In this document: positions 34,122-42,730 of the stretch, piece by piece | Layout of the letters: each line of letters begins with the position of its first letter | How positions within the stretch are numbered: the first letter of the stretch is position 1 | Origin: Actinacidiphila acididurans | GTDB lineage: Bacteria > Actinomycetota > Actinomycetes > Streptomycetales > Streptomycetaceae | Assembly (NCBI RefSeq): GCF_016918855.1 | Contig: NZ_JADKYB010000009.1 | Coordinates: forward strand, 1 to 64,000 | Length of the DNA: 64,000 nucleotides | Direction: 5' to 3' | Program-made: the position numbers and the translations under genes | Notes under the pieces: model-generated | Seen by the model: the letters and a program-made list of their open reading frames with translations, nothing else | Database searches by the model: none | What the model was told of the DNA's origin: nothing

Positions 34122-35267
34122 TCAGTCCTCCAGGTAGTCCTCGGGCGCCGAGCCCTCGCGGACCGTGTCGAGGGTGAAGCAGTGCAGTCCGCCGCCGAAC
34201 AGCCGGCGGTGCCGGTGGCGCACCGGGACCACGGTGAACCCGCGCTTCTCCAGCGTCTGGATCAGCTCCGGGCAGGCCGCGTTGACCATGACCGTGTCCG
34301 GCGACAGGGACAGCACGTTGAGGTCGATGTAGCGGCTGGTGAGGACCAGGTCGTCGTCGTCGTAGTCGGGGAAGTTGTTGTCCTGCGGCTCCGGCGGGAA
34401 GATCATGTCCCAGCGCCGCAGTGCCTTCGGCAGCTTCTCGGCGACATCCGTCGAGCGCACCAGAAGCAGCCCGGGCCGCAGCGCGAGGACCGAGCTGTCG
34501 ATGTGGCTGTCGGCCAGCCGGTGCAGCCGGTGCACGCGGAACCGTCCGGCCAGGTGCCGTTCCAGCCAGTCGAAGCCCAGCGCGTGGTTGGCGTTGGAGA
34601 CGTTGACGAACACGTCCCGGCCCAGCCGCAGGCACTGCGCGCCGTCGATCATCATCTCGAACCCGGTGTCGTACGGGGACGGCTGCGGGTCGGTGACCTG
34701 CTCGATGAGCGATCCGGGCTTGGCGGCGTCGGCCACGTACGACAGGTCGAACGAGGCGTCGGTCATCAGCGGGCGCGGCATCACTGTCCAGCGCGCCCCG
34801 CGGCGGAAGTACTCCGCGTAGACCGGTTTGAGGAACTGCGTCTCGAAGTAGCGGGAGCGCACCAGCGGGGGCGTCTCGATGATCTCGTCGCCGAACACGA
34901 TGCTGTTGTCGCGGACGTTGAGCGGCGGGATCACGGTGGCGTCGAAGACGGGGGTACGGATCTCGCCGGTGGCGGCGTCCAGCGGCAGCGGCCGGTGCAC
35001 GGTGATGTTCAGCTGGGTGAAGATCTCCGCCATCTGCTCGACGTCCTCGCGCAGTTCCTCGACGTACCGCTGCTTGATCGGGGAGCGCTTCTTCGTGTCG
35101 TCGGCGCCGCGGGTGGCGTGCCGGGGGTAGTAGATGCGGCTGTACGGCGTCTCGTCGTGGAAGAACAGGTCGAAGGACAACTCCCGCTCGTGGGAGGTGT
35201 AGTTGTCGGCGGATCCGAGGACCACTTCGCGCAGCGGGGACCAACTGTCGTAGCTGTTCAGGAGCAT
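34122..35267 (-). CDS. Amidinotransferase (AGAT-like) of the ketomemicin-type cluster
   Basis: A 381-residue enzyme of the glycine/scyllo-inosamine amidinotransferase family. Family landmarks are the start SYDSWSPLREVVLGSADNY, the acidic/His region LADSHIDSSVLALRPGLLLV (general-base His) and the nucleophilic cysteine in GGGLHCFTLDTVR near residue 363. It transfers the amidino group of arginine to an amine through a Cys-amidino intermediate. In ketomemicins the acceptor is the amino group of arginine, giving amidino-arginine; here the acceptor is inferred from the cluster type. Codon use and GC match the neighbouring cluster genes. Confidence 0.9.
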   Translation of the reverse strand: MLLNSYDSWSPLREVVLGSADNYTSHERELSFDLFFHDETPYSRIYYPRHATRGADDTKKRSPIKQRYVEELREDVEQMAEIFTQLNITVHRPLPLDAATGEIRTPVFDATVIPPLNVRDNSIVFGDEIIETPPLVRSRYFETQFLKPVYAEYFRRGARWTVMPRPLMTDASFDLSYVADAAKPGSLIEQVTDPQPSPYDTGFEMMIDGAQCLRLGRDVFVNVSNANHALGFDWLERHLAGRFRVHRLHRLADSHIDSSVLALRPGLLLVRSTDVAEKLPKALRRWDMIFPPEPQDNNFPDYDDDDLVLTSRYIDLNVLSLSPDTVMVNAACPELIQTLEKRGFTVVPVRHRHRRLFGGGLHCFTLDTVREGSAPEDYLED

Positions 35268-35299
35268 GGTGCGGCCTTCCCTCGGCGTTCGGTTGCGGG

Positions 35300-35348
35300 T
35301 GGAGGGGGAGCGGTGGCGGGGCCTGGAGGGGGAGTGGTGGCGGGGGCC
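35300..35348. repeat. 24-bp direct repeat in an intra-operon gap
   Basis: Two near-identical G-rich units (35300-35323 and 35324-35348) fill most of the 96-bp gap between the ligase and amidinotransferase genes. This is the same kind of purine-rich low-complexity DNA as beyond 52 kb. Confidence 0.6.
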
Positions 35349-35363
35349 CGGGGCGCGGGCCGG

Positions 35364-36713
35364 TCAGACGGGGGCGCCGGCGAGCAGCGGCGCCACTTCG
35401 CGCTGCCGCTCCCGGGCGCCGGCCACGTCCTCGGCGATGACGCAGTACATGACCGCCGCGGCCGCCGGCCCGAAGTGGTTGACCAGCACCACGCCGGTCC
35501 CGGTCGCCGGGTCGAAGCCGAGGCCGGCGGCGGCGAGCGCGGCGGCAGCGGCCGGGAAGGACGGCGCGGGACACTCGCCGCCGAGGAGGACGCGCCCCGG
35601 CCGCAGTGCCGGCCCGACCAGCCGGGCGCCCATCACGGTGTGCAGGTGGGTGGAGCCGGTGATACGGCCGTTGGCCTCGCAGAAGCGGATCTCGCCCGCC
35701 GCGGTGCGATACGCGTCGGCGCTGATCGTGCCGCGGTAGCCCAGCGCCCGGTACGCCTCGCACAACCGCCGGCCCTCCGCGATCAACTCGGCCACGGCAT
35801 CAGGCGGTTGGGTGGCCAGGGCCGGCACGATCTCGCCGACCACCACCGGGTCCATCAGCATCTCCCCGGTGCCGACGAGGTCGACGCCGTGGTCGGCGAC
35901 GTCGAACTCCGCGTACACCGGCGTCGCGGCCGGGTAGTACCGCTCCACCACCAGCCGGTGCCGGCCGCCCTCGGTCAGCCACGGCCAGCGGTCCGCGACG
36001 TACGCCTCCACCGCCGGGTCGCCGGACAGCACCACGACGCGGGGCGCGCCCGCGGGTTCGACACCGGGCCCGGGCGCCAGGATCTCGTTGCCGAGCCCGC
36101 CGCCGCTGAACTCCTGCTTGAGGATCGCGCAGTGGCCCTCGCCGAGCAGGGCGCCGATGGCCCGGGCCGCCTCGCCCGGGTCGGTGACGACCGTGCCGGG
36201 CGCGGCGAGCACGCCCGCCCCGGCGGCCACCGCCCGGAACGCCGCCTTGCTGTTGACCAGGGCGCTGCCGCCCTGGGCGTGGAAGGCGTGGCCGGGCAGG
36301 GCCGTCTCGGCACCGATCCGGCGGGCGAGACCGGCCACGGCGGTGTCCGCGTAGACCGGCAGGATGCGCAGCCCGGACGGCGCCGGCCCCAATGCCTTTC
36401 CCAGCGCCTTCCGCAGCGCGTCGAGCAGCCGGTCGTCGGCCAGCCGGTCCGGGGTGAGCAGGCCGTCGCCCAGGCGGCCGGGCGGCGGGACGAGGACGGT
36501 GAGCGAGTCGCGGGGCGTGCCGGTCAGGCCCGCGACGTAGTCGGCGAAGGAGTCCTCGGGCGCGGTGGGCAGGACCAGGACGTCGCCCTCCCGGGCCCAC
36601 CACAGCATCCGGTGGGCCCCGTACCCGGCCGCCTCGCGCGCCTGCGGGGACAGGCCCGCGAGGTCGCCGACCATCTCCTCGGTGCGGCTGTTGCCGATCA
36701 GCAGCGTCCTCAC
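35364..36713 (-). CDS. PGM1-type ATP-grasp peptide ligase
   Basis: A 449-residue protein matching the PGM1 (pheganomycin) peptide-ligase type: a pre-ATP-grasp domain (LLIGNSRTEEMVGDLAGLSP, AHRMLWWAREGDVLVLP), the ATP-grasp core with the lysine strand CAILKQEFSGGGLGNE, the later ALGYRGTISADAYRT and EIRFCEANGRITGSTH (Mg2+-binding Glu/Asn), and a PGM1-specific C-terminus. It activates the acid of an N-terminal guanidino/amidino amino acid as acyl phosphate and joins it to a peptide or pseudopeptide amine. The start overlaps the MaoC-gene stop by 4 bases (ATGA), so the two are translationally coupled. Confidence 0.88.
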   Translation of the reverse strand: MRTLLIGNSRTEEMVGDLAGLSPQAREAAGYGAHRMLWWAREGDVLVLPTAPEDSFADYVAGLTGTPRDSLTVLVPPPGRLGDGLLTPDRLADDRLLDALRKALGKALGPAPSGLRILPVYADTAVAGLARRIGAETALPGHAFHAQGGSALVNSKAAFRAVAAGAGVLAAPGTVVTDPGEAARAIGALLGEGHCAILKQEFSGGGLGNEILAPGPGVEPAGAPRVVVLSGDPAVEAYVADRWPWLTEGGRHRLVVERYYPAATPVYAEFDVADHGVDLVGTGEMLMDPVVVGEIVPALATQPPDAVAELIAEGRRLCEAYRALGYRGTISADAYRTAAGEIRFCEANGRITGSTHLHTVMGARLVGPALRPGRVLLGGECPAPSFPAAAAALAAAGLGFDPATGTGVVLVNHFGPAAAAVMYCVIAEDVAGARERQREVAPLLAGAPV

Positions 36714-37336
36714 ACCGACTCCCGGGGCGCGGGCGGCACCGTACTCGCGTCCGGGGAACCGGCGTAGAAGCCGCCCTCATCGGCGGCGGACTCCGCGTTC
36801 CGGCACGGCACCAGGAAGCTGCGCTCGTAGACCAGCACCACCTCGCCGGTGGACTTGGTGCCGGTCGTCCGGCAGGACACGATCCCCTCGCCGGGGCGGC
36901 TGCGGGACAGCCGCTTGGCCAGGACCTCGCTGTGCGCGTAGAGGGTGTCGCCGGCGAACACCGGGGCGGGCAGCCGGATGTGGTCCCAGCCGAGGTTGGC
37001 CACGGTCCGGCCGCTGGTGCTGCGCGCGGTCATTCCGCCGACGATGCTGAGCGTCACCAGGCTGGACACGATCGGGCGCCCCCAGGGCAGGGTCGCGGCG
37101 TAGGCCGCGTCGATGTGCAGCGGGGCGTCGTTCATGGACAGCATGCTCATCAGCACGTTGTCCATCTCGGTGATCGTCCGGCCGGGCCGGTGCTCGATCA
37201 CGTCGCCCACGGTGAACTCCTCGTAGTGGAATCCCACCACTTCCCGGTACCGCTGCTCCCCGATCCGCTCGAATCCGGTCGGCGTGGAGCGCCGGGTGTG
37301 GTTCGTGCCCGGCTCGTTCGTATCTGCCTGGTCCAT
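36710..37336 (-). CDS. MaoC-type dehydratase of the ketomemicin-type cluster
   Basis: A 208-residue hot-dog-fold protein. The hydratase landmarks are visible: VGDVIEHRPGRTITEMDN, then the active-site stretch NDAPLHIDAAYAATLPWGRP (Asp/His pair) near residue 90, and GWDHIRLPAPVFAGDTLYA. It resembles mesaconyl-CoA hydratase-like MaoC proteins acting on branched CoA esters. In the ketomemicin pathway a dehydratase removes water from the aldol product (benzylmalyl-type CoA) to give the fumaryl-type ester. It overlaps the ligase gene by 4 bases and follows the PLP enzyme by 90 bp. Confidence 0.87.
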   Translation of the reverse strand: MDQADTNEPGTNHTRRSTPTGFERIGEQRYREVVGFHYEEFTVGDVIEHRPGRTITEMDNVLMSMLSMNDAPLHIDAAYAATLPWGRPIVSSLVTLSIVGGMTARSTSGRTVANLGWDHIRLPAPVFAGDTLYAHSEVLAKRLSRSRPGEGIVSCRTTGTKSTGEVVLVYERSFLVPCRNAESAADEGGFYAGSPDASTVPPAPRESV

Positions 37337-37426
37337 GTGCTGCGCGTCCTCTCACGGAAGTCCCGGTACGTGTCCGGCCCGGCGTCCGGCAGGGTGTTCG
37401 GCCCGGCGCCCGGCCCGGCCGGCGGG

Positions 37427-38659
37427 TCAGACGGTGGTCAGCACGTTCTTGACGTGGGCGGCGAATTCGTCGATCTTCTCCGTGGTCAGATCGGCGCGGA
37501 GCATGATGCGCAGCCCGGCCTGGCCGCGCGGCACGATGGGGAAGAAGACCGCCGAGCTGTAGAAGCCGCGCTCGAACAGCTCGGCGGACAGTCGTACGGC
37601 GTCGTCCGCCTCGCCGACGGTGATCCGGCGCACCGGAAGTCCGTTGCCGGCGAAGGGCGTCGGGAAGACCTCGTCGAAGTGGTCGATGTTCTCCTGCAAG
37701 CGCCGCTGGAGTTCGGCCAGTTCGGGCGTGCGGTGGAGCGCGGCGCTGGCCAGCGAGGCGCCCACCAGCGGCAGCGACATGTTCTGCGACCAGCCGACCG
37801 GCCCGGCGTGCCGGTGCAGGAACTCGAACATCGCCCGGTTGCCGAGCATCGCGATGCCGCCGCCCGTGCCGAACCCCTTGCCCAGGCTCGCGACGATGAC
37901 GGTCCGGTCGTTCATCTCGAGCTGCGAGCGGACGAAGCCCTCGCCGTGCTCGCCCATGATGGACAGCGAGTGCGAGTCGTCGATGTAGAGGAACAGCCCG
38001 TACCGCTCCTGGAGGTCCTTGAGCCCGGCGAGCGCCGCCGCCCCGCCCATCGAGTACGCGCCGTCGGCCACGTACGCAACCCGCGGGTACTTGCGGCAGA
38101 TCTCCTCCAGGTACTCCAGGTCGTTGTGGTCGCAGGTCAGGACCAGCGTCTCCTCCGCGCACACGGGCTTCACGTAGGACATGCAGAAGTGGCAGAAGCG
38201 GTCGAAGACCATCACGAGCGGCTCACCGTCGGTGAGGTGCCCCGAGGCGATGAGCGGCAGGATCCCGGCGGTCAGTGCGGTGCAGGAGGTGCCCGGCAGG
38301 ATGTGCGCGCCGAACAGCTCGCCGAGCTCCTCCTCCATCTGCACCAGCAGGTTGTGGCGGATCCGGGTGGTCGACACCACCAGCCAGGTCGCCTGCGCCT
38401 CCTGGAGGGCGTCGATCGCGCCCTGGATGATCGCCGGGTGGTGGTTGAGCCCCAGGTATCCGACGGAGCACATGTTGACGAACTCGTGCCCGGTCTCGCG
38501 GACGACCAGCCGGTTGTTGGCGTCGGGGGTGTCGACGTGGACGCCGATCAGGCCGGCGTCGGACGCAGCGCGCCAGGCAGGGTCGGCCAGTTCGAGCATC
38601 GTGCTGTTGTTGCGGTGCCGGCGCGGGCCGGTGACATCGAGCGGGAGACTCTGGGTCAT
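37427..38659 (-). CDS. PLP-dependent glycine C-acyltransferase (alpha-oxoamine synthase)
   Basis: A 410-residue alpha-oxoamine synthase (AONS/KBL/ALAS family). The PLP Schiff-base lysine is K261 in VASLGKGFGTGGG; the aspartate and histidine of IDDSHSLSIMGEHGEG (about residues 226-241) stack on and hold the cofactor. The start NMCSVGYLGLNHHP replaces the family's NNYLGL block. It would condense an acyl-CoA with glycine and lose CO2, which makes the ketone carbon of the carbonylmethylene unit. ATG 38659 was chosen; the frame runs upstream to 38905 without conservation. A 307-bp gap separates it from the aldolase gene. Confidence 0.9.
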   Translation of the reverse strand: MTQSLPLDVTGPRRHRNNSTMLELADPAWRAASDAGLIGVHVDTPDANNRLVVRETGHEFVNMCSVGYLGLNHHPAIIQGAIDALQEAQATWLVVSTTRIRHNLLVQMEEELGELFGAHILPGTSCTALTAGILPLIASGHLTDGEPLVMVFDRFCHFCMSYVKPVCAEETLVLTCDHNDLEYLEEICRKYPRVAYVADGAYSMGGAAALAGLKDLQERYGLFLYIDDSHSLSIMGEHGEGFVRSQLEMNDRTVIVASLGKGFGTGGGIAMLGNRAMFEFLHRHAGPVGWSQNMSLPLVGASLASAALHRTPELAELQRRLQENIDHFDEVFPTPFAGNGLPVRRITVGEADDAVRLSAELFERGFYSSAVFFPIVPRGQAGLRIMLRADLTTEKIDEFAAHVKNVLTTV

Positions 38660-38966
38660 GGTCGCGTAACTCCCTCGCGGGGGGCGCCCAGGGCGCACCG
38701 GTGGGTTGGTGGTGGCAGGTGCGGGCGTGCGGGCCGGGTTGGTGCGGGGTTGGTTTGGGGGCGGGGCTTTTCCGCACAGCGGTGGGCGGATTCGGGCGGC
38801 GCGCGAATTTACGGGCGCCGGGATTCGCCGGCCGGCGGCCGTCAGCAGGCCAGGCGGGACTCGAACCCGGCGGGGCGGCGGTGACGTTCGGCGGTACGAC
38901 CCCACGTGCGGCCGTCCTGCGTCGCTGAGATCCTCCGGAAGCCTGTGCCCTGATCCGGCCGAAGAT
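38660..38966. other. 307-bp gap inside the pseudopeptide cluster
   Basis: No gene was found. The right half contains CGGGACTCGAACCCGG, which resembles the T-arm of a tRNA in reverse, but no cloverleaf can be built. The left half (38700-38765) is G/T-rich low-complexity DNA. A second promoter for the five downstream genes could lie here. Confidence 0.4.
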
Positions 38967-39803
38967 CTAGCCGAACTCGTCGATCAGTTGCTGCGACGCC
39001 TCGAAGAAGGGCGCGCCGACCATGACCCCGTCGACCATCGCGGCCGAATTGCCGCTCTCCCGGCCGGCGGCGACGACCCTGCGGGCGCGGTCCAGGGCGT
39101 CGGGCTCGGGGGAGAACGCCTCGTTGATGACAGGCACTTGGCGCGGGTGCACGGCGACCTTGCCGCTGAACCCGAAGTCCCGCGCCGCGGCGGCCTCGCG
39201 GCGCAGGCCCTCCGCGTCCAGCGCCTCGAAGTACGGGGCGTCCATGACCTCGATGCCGGCCGCGCGGGCGCTGTTGACCACCGCGGCCCGCGCGTACGCC
39301 AGCGCTTCCCAGGTCAGCCGCGCCCCCACGGCGAAGGCGTAGTCGGCGGACCCGAAGACCACGGCCCGCAGCCGTGGCGAGGCGGCGGCGATGGCGGACG
39401 CGTTCTCCAGCCCGCGCGGGGTCTCGACGACGGCGAAGAAGTCCGTGTCGGGGCAGGTCGGGGCCAGCGCGTTCTCGACGATCTCGACGTCCCGGGCGGA
39501 TTCCGCCTTCGGGATGAGGACCAGCGCGGGCTTGACCGGGTAGTTCCGCAGCGCGAGCAGGTCCCGTAATCCGTCCGGTTCGCTGACGGTGTTGATACGT
39601 ACGGCAAGGCGGGCGGGGCCGTCGGCGGCGTCGGCGAAGAACCCGGCGGCCAGACGGCGGGCCTCCTCCTTGCGCTGCGGAGGCACGGAGTCCTCCAGGT
39701 CCACCATGGCGATGTCCGCGCCGGACCGATGGCAGTTCGCATAGCGGCTCACCGCGGTCGCCGGCGTGGACAGCAGCGAGCGGCAGTACCGAGAAAACTT
39801 CAT
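38967..39803 (-). CDS. HpcH/HpaI-CitE-like aldolase of the ketomemicin-type cluster
   Basis: A 278-residue TIM-barrel lyase of the citrate-lyase beta-subunit/HpcH family: RSLLSTPATAVSRYANCHRS, the metal- and CoA-binding MVDLEDSVPPQRKEEAR (about residues 34-50), VVETPRGLENA (Glu ligand) and AVVFGSADYAFAVGA (Asp ligand). In ketomemicin biosynthesis an aldolase condenses malonyl-CoA with phenylpyruvate as the first step. ATG 39803 (MKFSRYCRSLL) has GGGAG upstream and starts at the conserved N-terminus. It is the first gene of the minus-strand set and is divergent from the HTH-STAND gene. Confidence 0.9.
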   Translation of the reverse strand: MKFSRYCRSLLSTPATAVSRYANCHRSGADIAMVDLEDSVPPQRKEEARRLAAGFFADAADGPARLAVRINTVSEPDGLRDLLALRNYPVKPALVLIPKAESARDVEIVENALAPTCPDTDFFAVVETPRGLENASAIAAASPRLRAVVFGSADYAFAVGARLTWEALAYARAAVVNSARAAGIEVMDAPYFEALDAEGLRREAAAARDFGFSGKVAVHPRQVPVINEAFSPEPDALDRARRVVAAGRESGNSAAMVDGVMVGAPFFEASQQLIDEFG

Positions 39804-40230
39804 GGGGGTCTCCCGACGAAGGCGCGACGCTCTCGGACAGCAGGCGGCGGCCGACGCTCGGGCCCGGCGCTCCGCTGCTCCATGTCTACCGGGGTTCGCG
39901 ATGTTCGGATTGCCGCGCGGCCCGCTGAACAACAACCTCGAACAACCGCAAAACAACCGGCGCCGCACCGGCGTGGAGCGAGCGATCGGGCCGCCCGCCC
40001 CGCCGGAATGGCGGATTCCGCGATTCCGCCCGTCACCGACCCGTGGGTAACGTGTCCGGACGCCCCCCGAGTCCTACCGGGGCCGCACGGACGTCGTCAC
40101 GGACGTCAGCCGAAATTCCGAACGCCGAAACGCCGAACGCCGAACGCCGCACGCATCCGTATGCCCAAGCATCCGTCGGGGGTCCTCGGTGTCGCCGGCC
40201 CACAGGACGGCCGCCGGGAAAGGGGTTCCG
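39804..40230. other. Divergent promoter region of the pseudopeptide cluster
   Basis: This 427-bp gap between the aldolase and HTH-STAND genes has no convincing coding frame. It contains A-rich patches (AACAACAACC, CAAAACAACC) near 39930-39960 and a heptad-like repeat of GAACGCC at 40119-40154. Promoters for both directions are expected here. Confidence 0.5.
40119..40154. repeat. Short tandem GAACGCC-type repeat
   Basis: Four to five imperfect units of GAACGCC/GAAACGCC lie about 80-110 bases upstream of the STAND gene start. This could be a regulator site or simple slippage. Confidence 0.55.
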
Positions 40231-41928
40231 GTGCCACGTCAGGAAAGGCCTCTGGAAAGCGGAAACACCCATCTGCTGCGGTTCGCCGCCGATCTGCGCC
40301 TGCTGCGGGAGAAGGCGGGCAGCCCCACCTACCGGCAACTCGCCCTGCGCGCCCACGCCTCCGCCGCCAGCCTCTCGGTGGCCGCGAGCGGCCGCAAACT
40401 GCCGACGCTCGCCGTGACCATGGCCTACGTCGAAGGCTGCGGCGGTGACACCGGCGCGTGGCGCCAGCGCTGGCACGACGTGGCCGCGGCAGTCGCCGTA
40501 CGGGGTGAGTTCCCCGGCGGCCCCGGCCCCGGATCCTGGTACGGAGCGGGGGAGCGGCACGCCCTCCCGTACCTCGGCGCCGCGTCCTTCCGGCCCGACG
40601 ACGCGCAATGGTTCTTCGGGCGGGACGCGCTGGTCACCGACCTGCTGGAGCGACTGCGCCAGCGCCGCGTCGTCACCGTCACCGGCCCCTCGGGCAGCGG
40701 CAAGACCTCGCTGCTGAACGCCGGTCTGCTGGCCCGGCTGCGGGCCCGGGGCCACCACGGGCCGATCGTGATGCTCACCCCCGGCCCGCATCCGATGCGG
40801 GACGCCGGCCGCGTGCTCGCCCGGCTGAGCGCCGGCCGCCCCTCGGGACCCGGCGAGCCGATCGTCGTGATCGACCAGTTCGAGGAGTTGTTCACGCTGT
40901 GCGGCTCCCCGGCCGAACGCACCGACTTCCTCGCCGCGATCGGCTCCGCCGCGGCAGCCTGCGCACCGGACGGCCGCCTGGTGATCTGCACGCGTGCCGA
41001 CGTCCACGACCGCTTCCTCGATCCGGCACTGCCGTCCGCCGCCTTGTTCGACGACCCCCTGATCGTCGGGCCGATGCCGCCCGAGGCACTCCATCAGGCC
41101 GTCACCGCGCCGGGCGCCCGCGCCGGATGCCGGCCCGAGGACGCGCTGACCGCCGTCCTCGTCGCGGCGTCGGCGGGCCAGCCCGGGGCCCTGCCGCTGG
41201 TGTCGGCCGCGCTGCGCGAGGCCTGGCCGTACCGCACCGGCGGCACTCTCGCCCTGTCCGCCCTGCGCGCCGCCGGCGGGATCGACGCCGTGATCTCCCG
41301 CGGCGCCGAGGCCGCCTGGGCGCAGATGCCCGACGAGCTCAAAGGCCGTGCCCGCACCGTCCTCTTACGCATGGCCGCCCGCGAGTCCGACGCGGCCGGA
41401 CCGCTCCCGCTCACCGACCTCGACGACGACCCGCCGACCCGGACCGTACTGGAAACCCTGGCCCGCGCCCGCGTGGTGACCCTCGACCGGGACCGCGTGG
41501 CCTGGGCCCACGCCTCCGTACCCCGGGCGTGGACCCGGCTGGCCCGGTGGGCGGACGCCGACCCCGAGGGCCTGCGCGTCCACCGCCGCCTGACCGACGC
41601 GGCCCGTACCTGGCACACCCACGGCCGCCCGGCGGAGCGCCTCTACCGGGGCGCGGAACTCGCCGAGGCCCGCGCGCTGTGTGCCCGCGACGACCACGAA
41701 CCCACCGTACGGGAACAGGAGTTCCTGCACGCCGCCGCAGCGGCCGAGGCCGCCCGGGACCACGCGGCCGCCGCCGACCGGGCCCGCCTGCGCGGGCAGC
41801 AGCGGCTCACCATGGGCCTGGCGGCTTTCTCCGCGACGCTGGCGGCGGCCCTGGCCGCCGTCGTCACCGCGACCCCGCCGCTGAGCACGCTTCTCAGACT
41901 CGGGCCGCGGGCGATCCGGCGTACGTGA
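40231..41928 (+). CDS. HTH-STAND (nSTAND1) ATPase without WD40 repeats
   Basis: A 565-residue protein. An N-terminal HTH-like domain (LLREKAGSPTYRQLALRAH, residues about 24-65) is followed by an nSTAND1 NTPase: FFGRDALV, the P-loop GPSGSGKTSLL (about 152-162), the Walker B strand IVVIDQFEELF (about 213-223), and the arginine-sensor region VICTRADVHDRF. The C-terminus ends in one transmembrane segment (LAAFSATLAAALAAVVTA, about 530-547) and a short tail. In most actinobacterial relatives a WD40 or other sensor repeat follows the membrane segment; it is absent. GTG 40231 has AAAGGGG upstream. It is divergent from the aldolase gene and may regulate it. Confidence 0.85.
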   Translation: MPRQERPLESGNTHLLRFAADLRLLREKAGSPTYRQLALRAHASAASLSVAASGRKLPTLAVTMAYVEGCGGDTGAWRQRWHDVAAAVAVRGEFPGGPGPGSWYGAGERHALPYLGAASFRPDDAQWFFGRDALVTDLLERLRQRRVVTVTGPSGSGKTSLLNAGLLARLRARGHHGPIVMLTPGPHPMRDAGRVLARLSAGRPSGPGEPIVVIDQFEELFTLCGSPAERTDFLAAIGSAAAACAPDGRLVICTRADVHDRFLDPALPSAALFDDPLIVGPMPPEALHQAVTAPGARAGCRPEDALTAVLVAASAGQPGALPLVSAALREAWPYRTGGTLALSALRAAGGIDAVISRGAEAAWAQMPDELKGRARTVLLRMAARESDAAGPLPLTDLDDDPPTRTVLETLARARVVTLDRDRVAWAHASVPRAWTRLARWADADPEGLRVHRRLTDAARTWHTHGRPAERLYRGAELAEARALCARDDHEPTVREQEFLHAAAAAEAARDHAAAADRARLRGQQRLTMGLAAFSATLAAALAAVVTATPPLSTLLRLGPRAIRRT

Positions 41929-42012
41929 GCGCCGTACGCGACCACTCCCTCCATAAAACGTGCCGGAATGGAAACTATGCCGATCCGGCAAGAATTTGCT
42001 AACGTGGTCCGC

Positions 42013-42642
42013 ATGGCACCGGCGGACGTCCCGAACCTCGGGCTGCGTGAGCGCAAGAAGCGGCAGACCCGTGTCGCACTGAGTCAGGCCACCATCCGGC
42101 TGTGCGTCACGCGCGGCTGGGACAACGTGACGGTGGAGGACATCGCCGCCGCGGCCGACGTGTCGGTCCGCACCTTCCGCAACTACTTCTCCGGCAAGGC
42201 CGAGGCCATCGCGGCCAGCCATCTGGAGCGTATGTGGTGCGTCGCCGACGAACTGCGCGCCCGGCCGGCCGGCGAACCGCTGTGGGAGGCGGTCACTCAC
42301 GCCGTTCACAGCCAGTTCGCGCCGACCGACGCGTCCACCGGTCAGTCGGCGAACGATCAGCGCTGGCGGGACGGGCTGCGGCTGATGCTGGCCGAGCCCG
42401 CGCTCCAGGGCGAGATCGTCAAGGCGAGCGCGGCCGCGCAGCACGAACTGGCCAGGGCGGTCGCCGAGCGGACCGGCACCGACGCGGATCACGACGTCTA
42501 CCCGAAGCTGGTCGCCGCGGTGATCAACGCGGGCAGCTCGGTGGCCGTGGAGCACTGCCTCAAGGCCGAGTCCCCGATCCCGCTGCTGCCGGTGCTGGCG
42601 GAGGTGTTCGACCGGCTCGCCGCGGGGCTTCCCGTTCCGTAA
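42013..42642 (+). CDS. TetR-family regulator upstream of an FAD monooxygenase
   Basis: A 209-residue repressor with the HTH DIAAAADVSVRTFRNYFSGK near residues 42-61 and a helical C-terminal domain of the actinobacterial MftR-like class (RWRDGLRLMLAEPAL). ATG 42013 was chosen; upstream Mets at 41968 lie in a region holding the inverted repeat TGCCGGA...TCCGGCA (arms at 41960 and 41984), a plausible operator. It is followed after 88 bp by the FAD monooxygenase in the same direction, so the pair probably forms a regulator-enzyme detoxification unit. Confidence 0.87.
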   Translation: MAPADVPNLGLRERKKRQTRVALSQATIRLCVTRGWDNVTVEDIAAAADVSVRTFRNYFSGKAEAIAASHLERMWCVADELRARPAGEPLWEAVTHAVHSQFAPTDASTGQSANDQRWRDGLRLMLAEPALQGEIVKASAAAQHELARAVAERTGTDADHDVYPKLVAAVINAGSSVAVEHCLKAESPIPLLPVLAEVFDRLAAGLPVP

Positions 42643-42730
42643 GCCCCCGCGGCACTACTTGACTCCACCCGGCCCGCGGCCGGGCGATTTGCCCTGCTTC
42701 ATTACTTTCTTTCCGGAGGAGTACGTGCAC

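Noticed and set aside
38840..38880. tRNA-like T-arm (GGGACTCGAACCC in reverse) in the cluster gap
   Set aside because: No acceptor, D-arm or anticodon arm can be built around it and the T-stem has a C-C mismatch, so it is not a tRNA. It could be chance or an attachment-site scar, which cannot be decided here.
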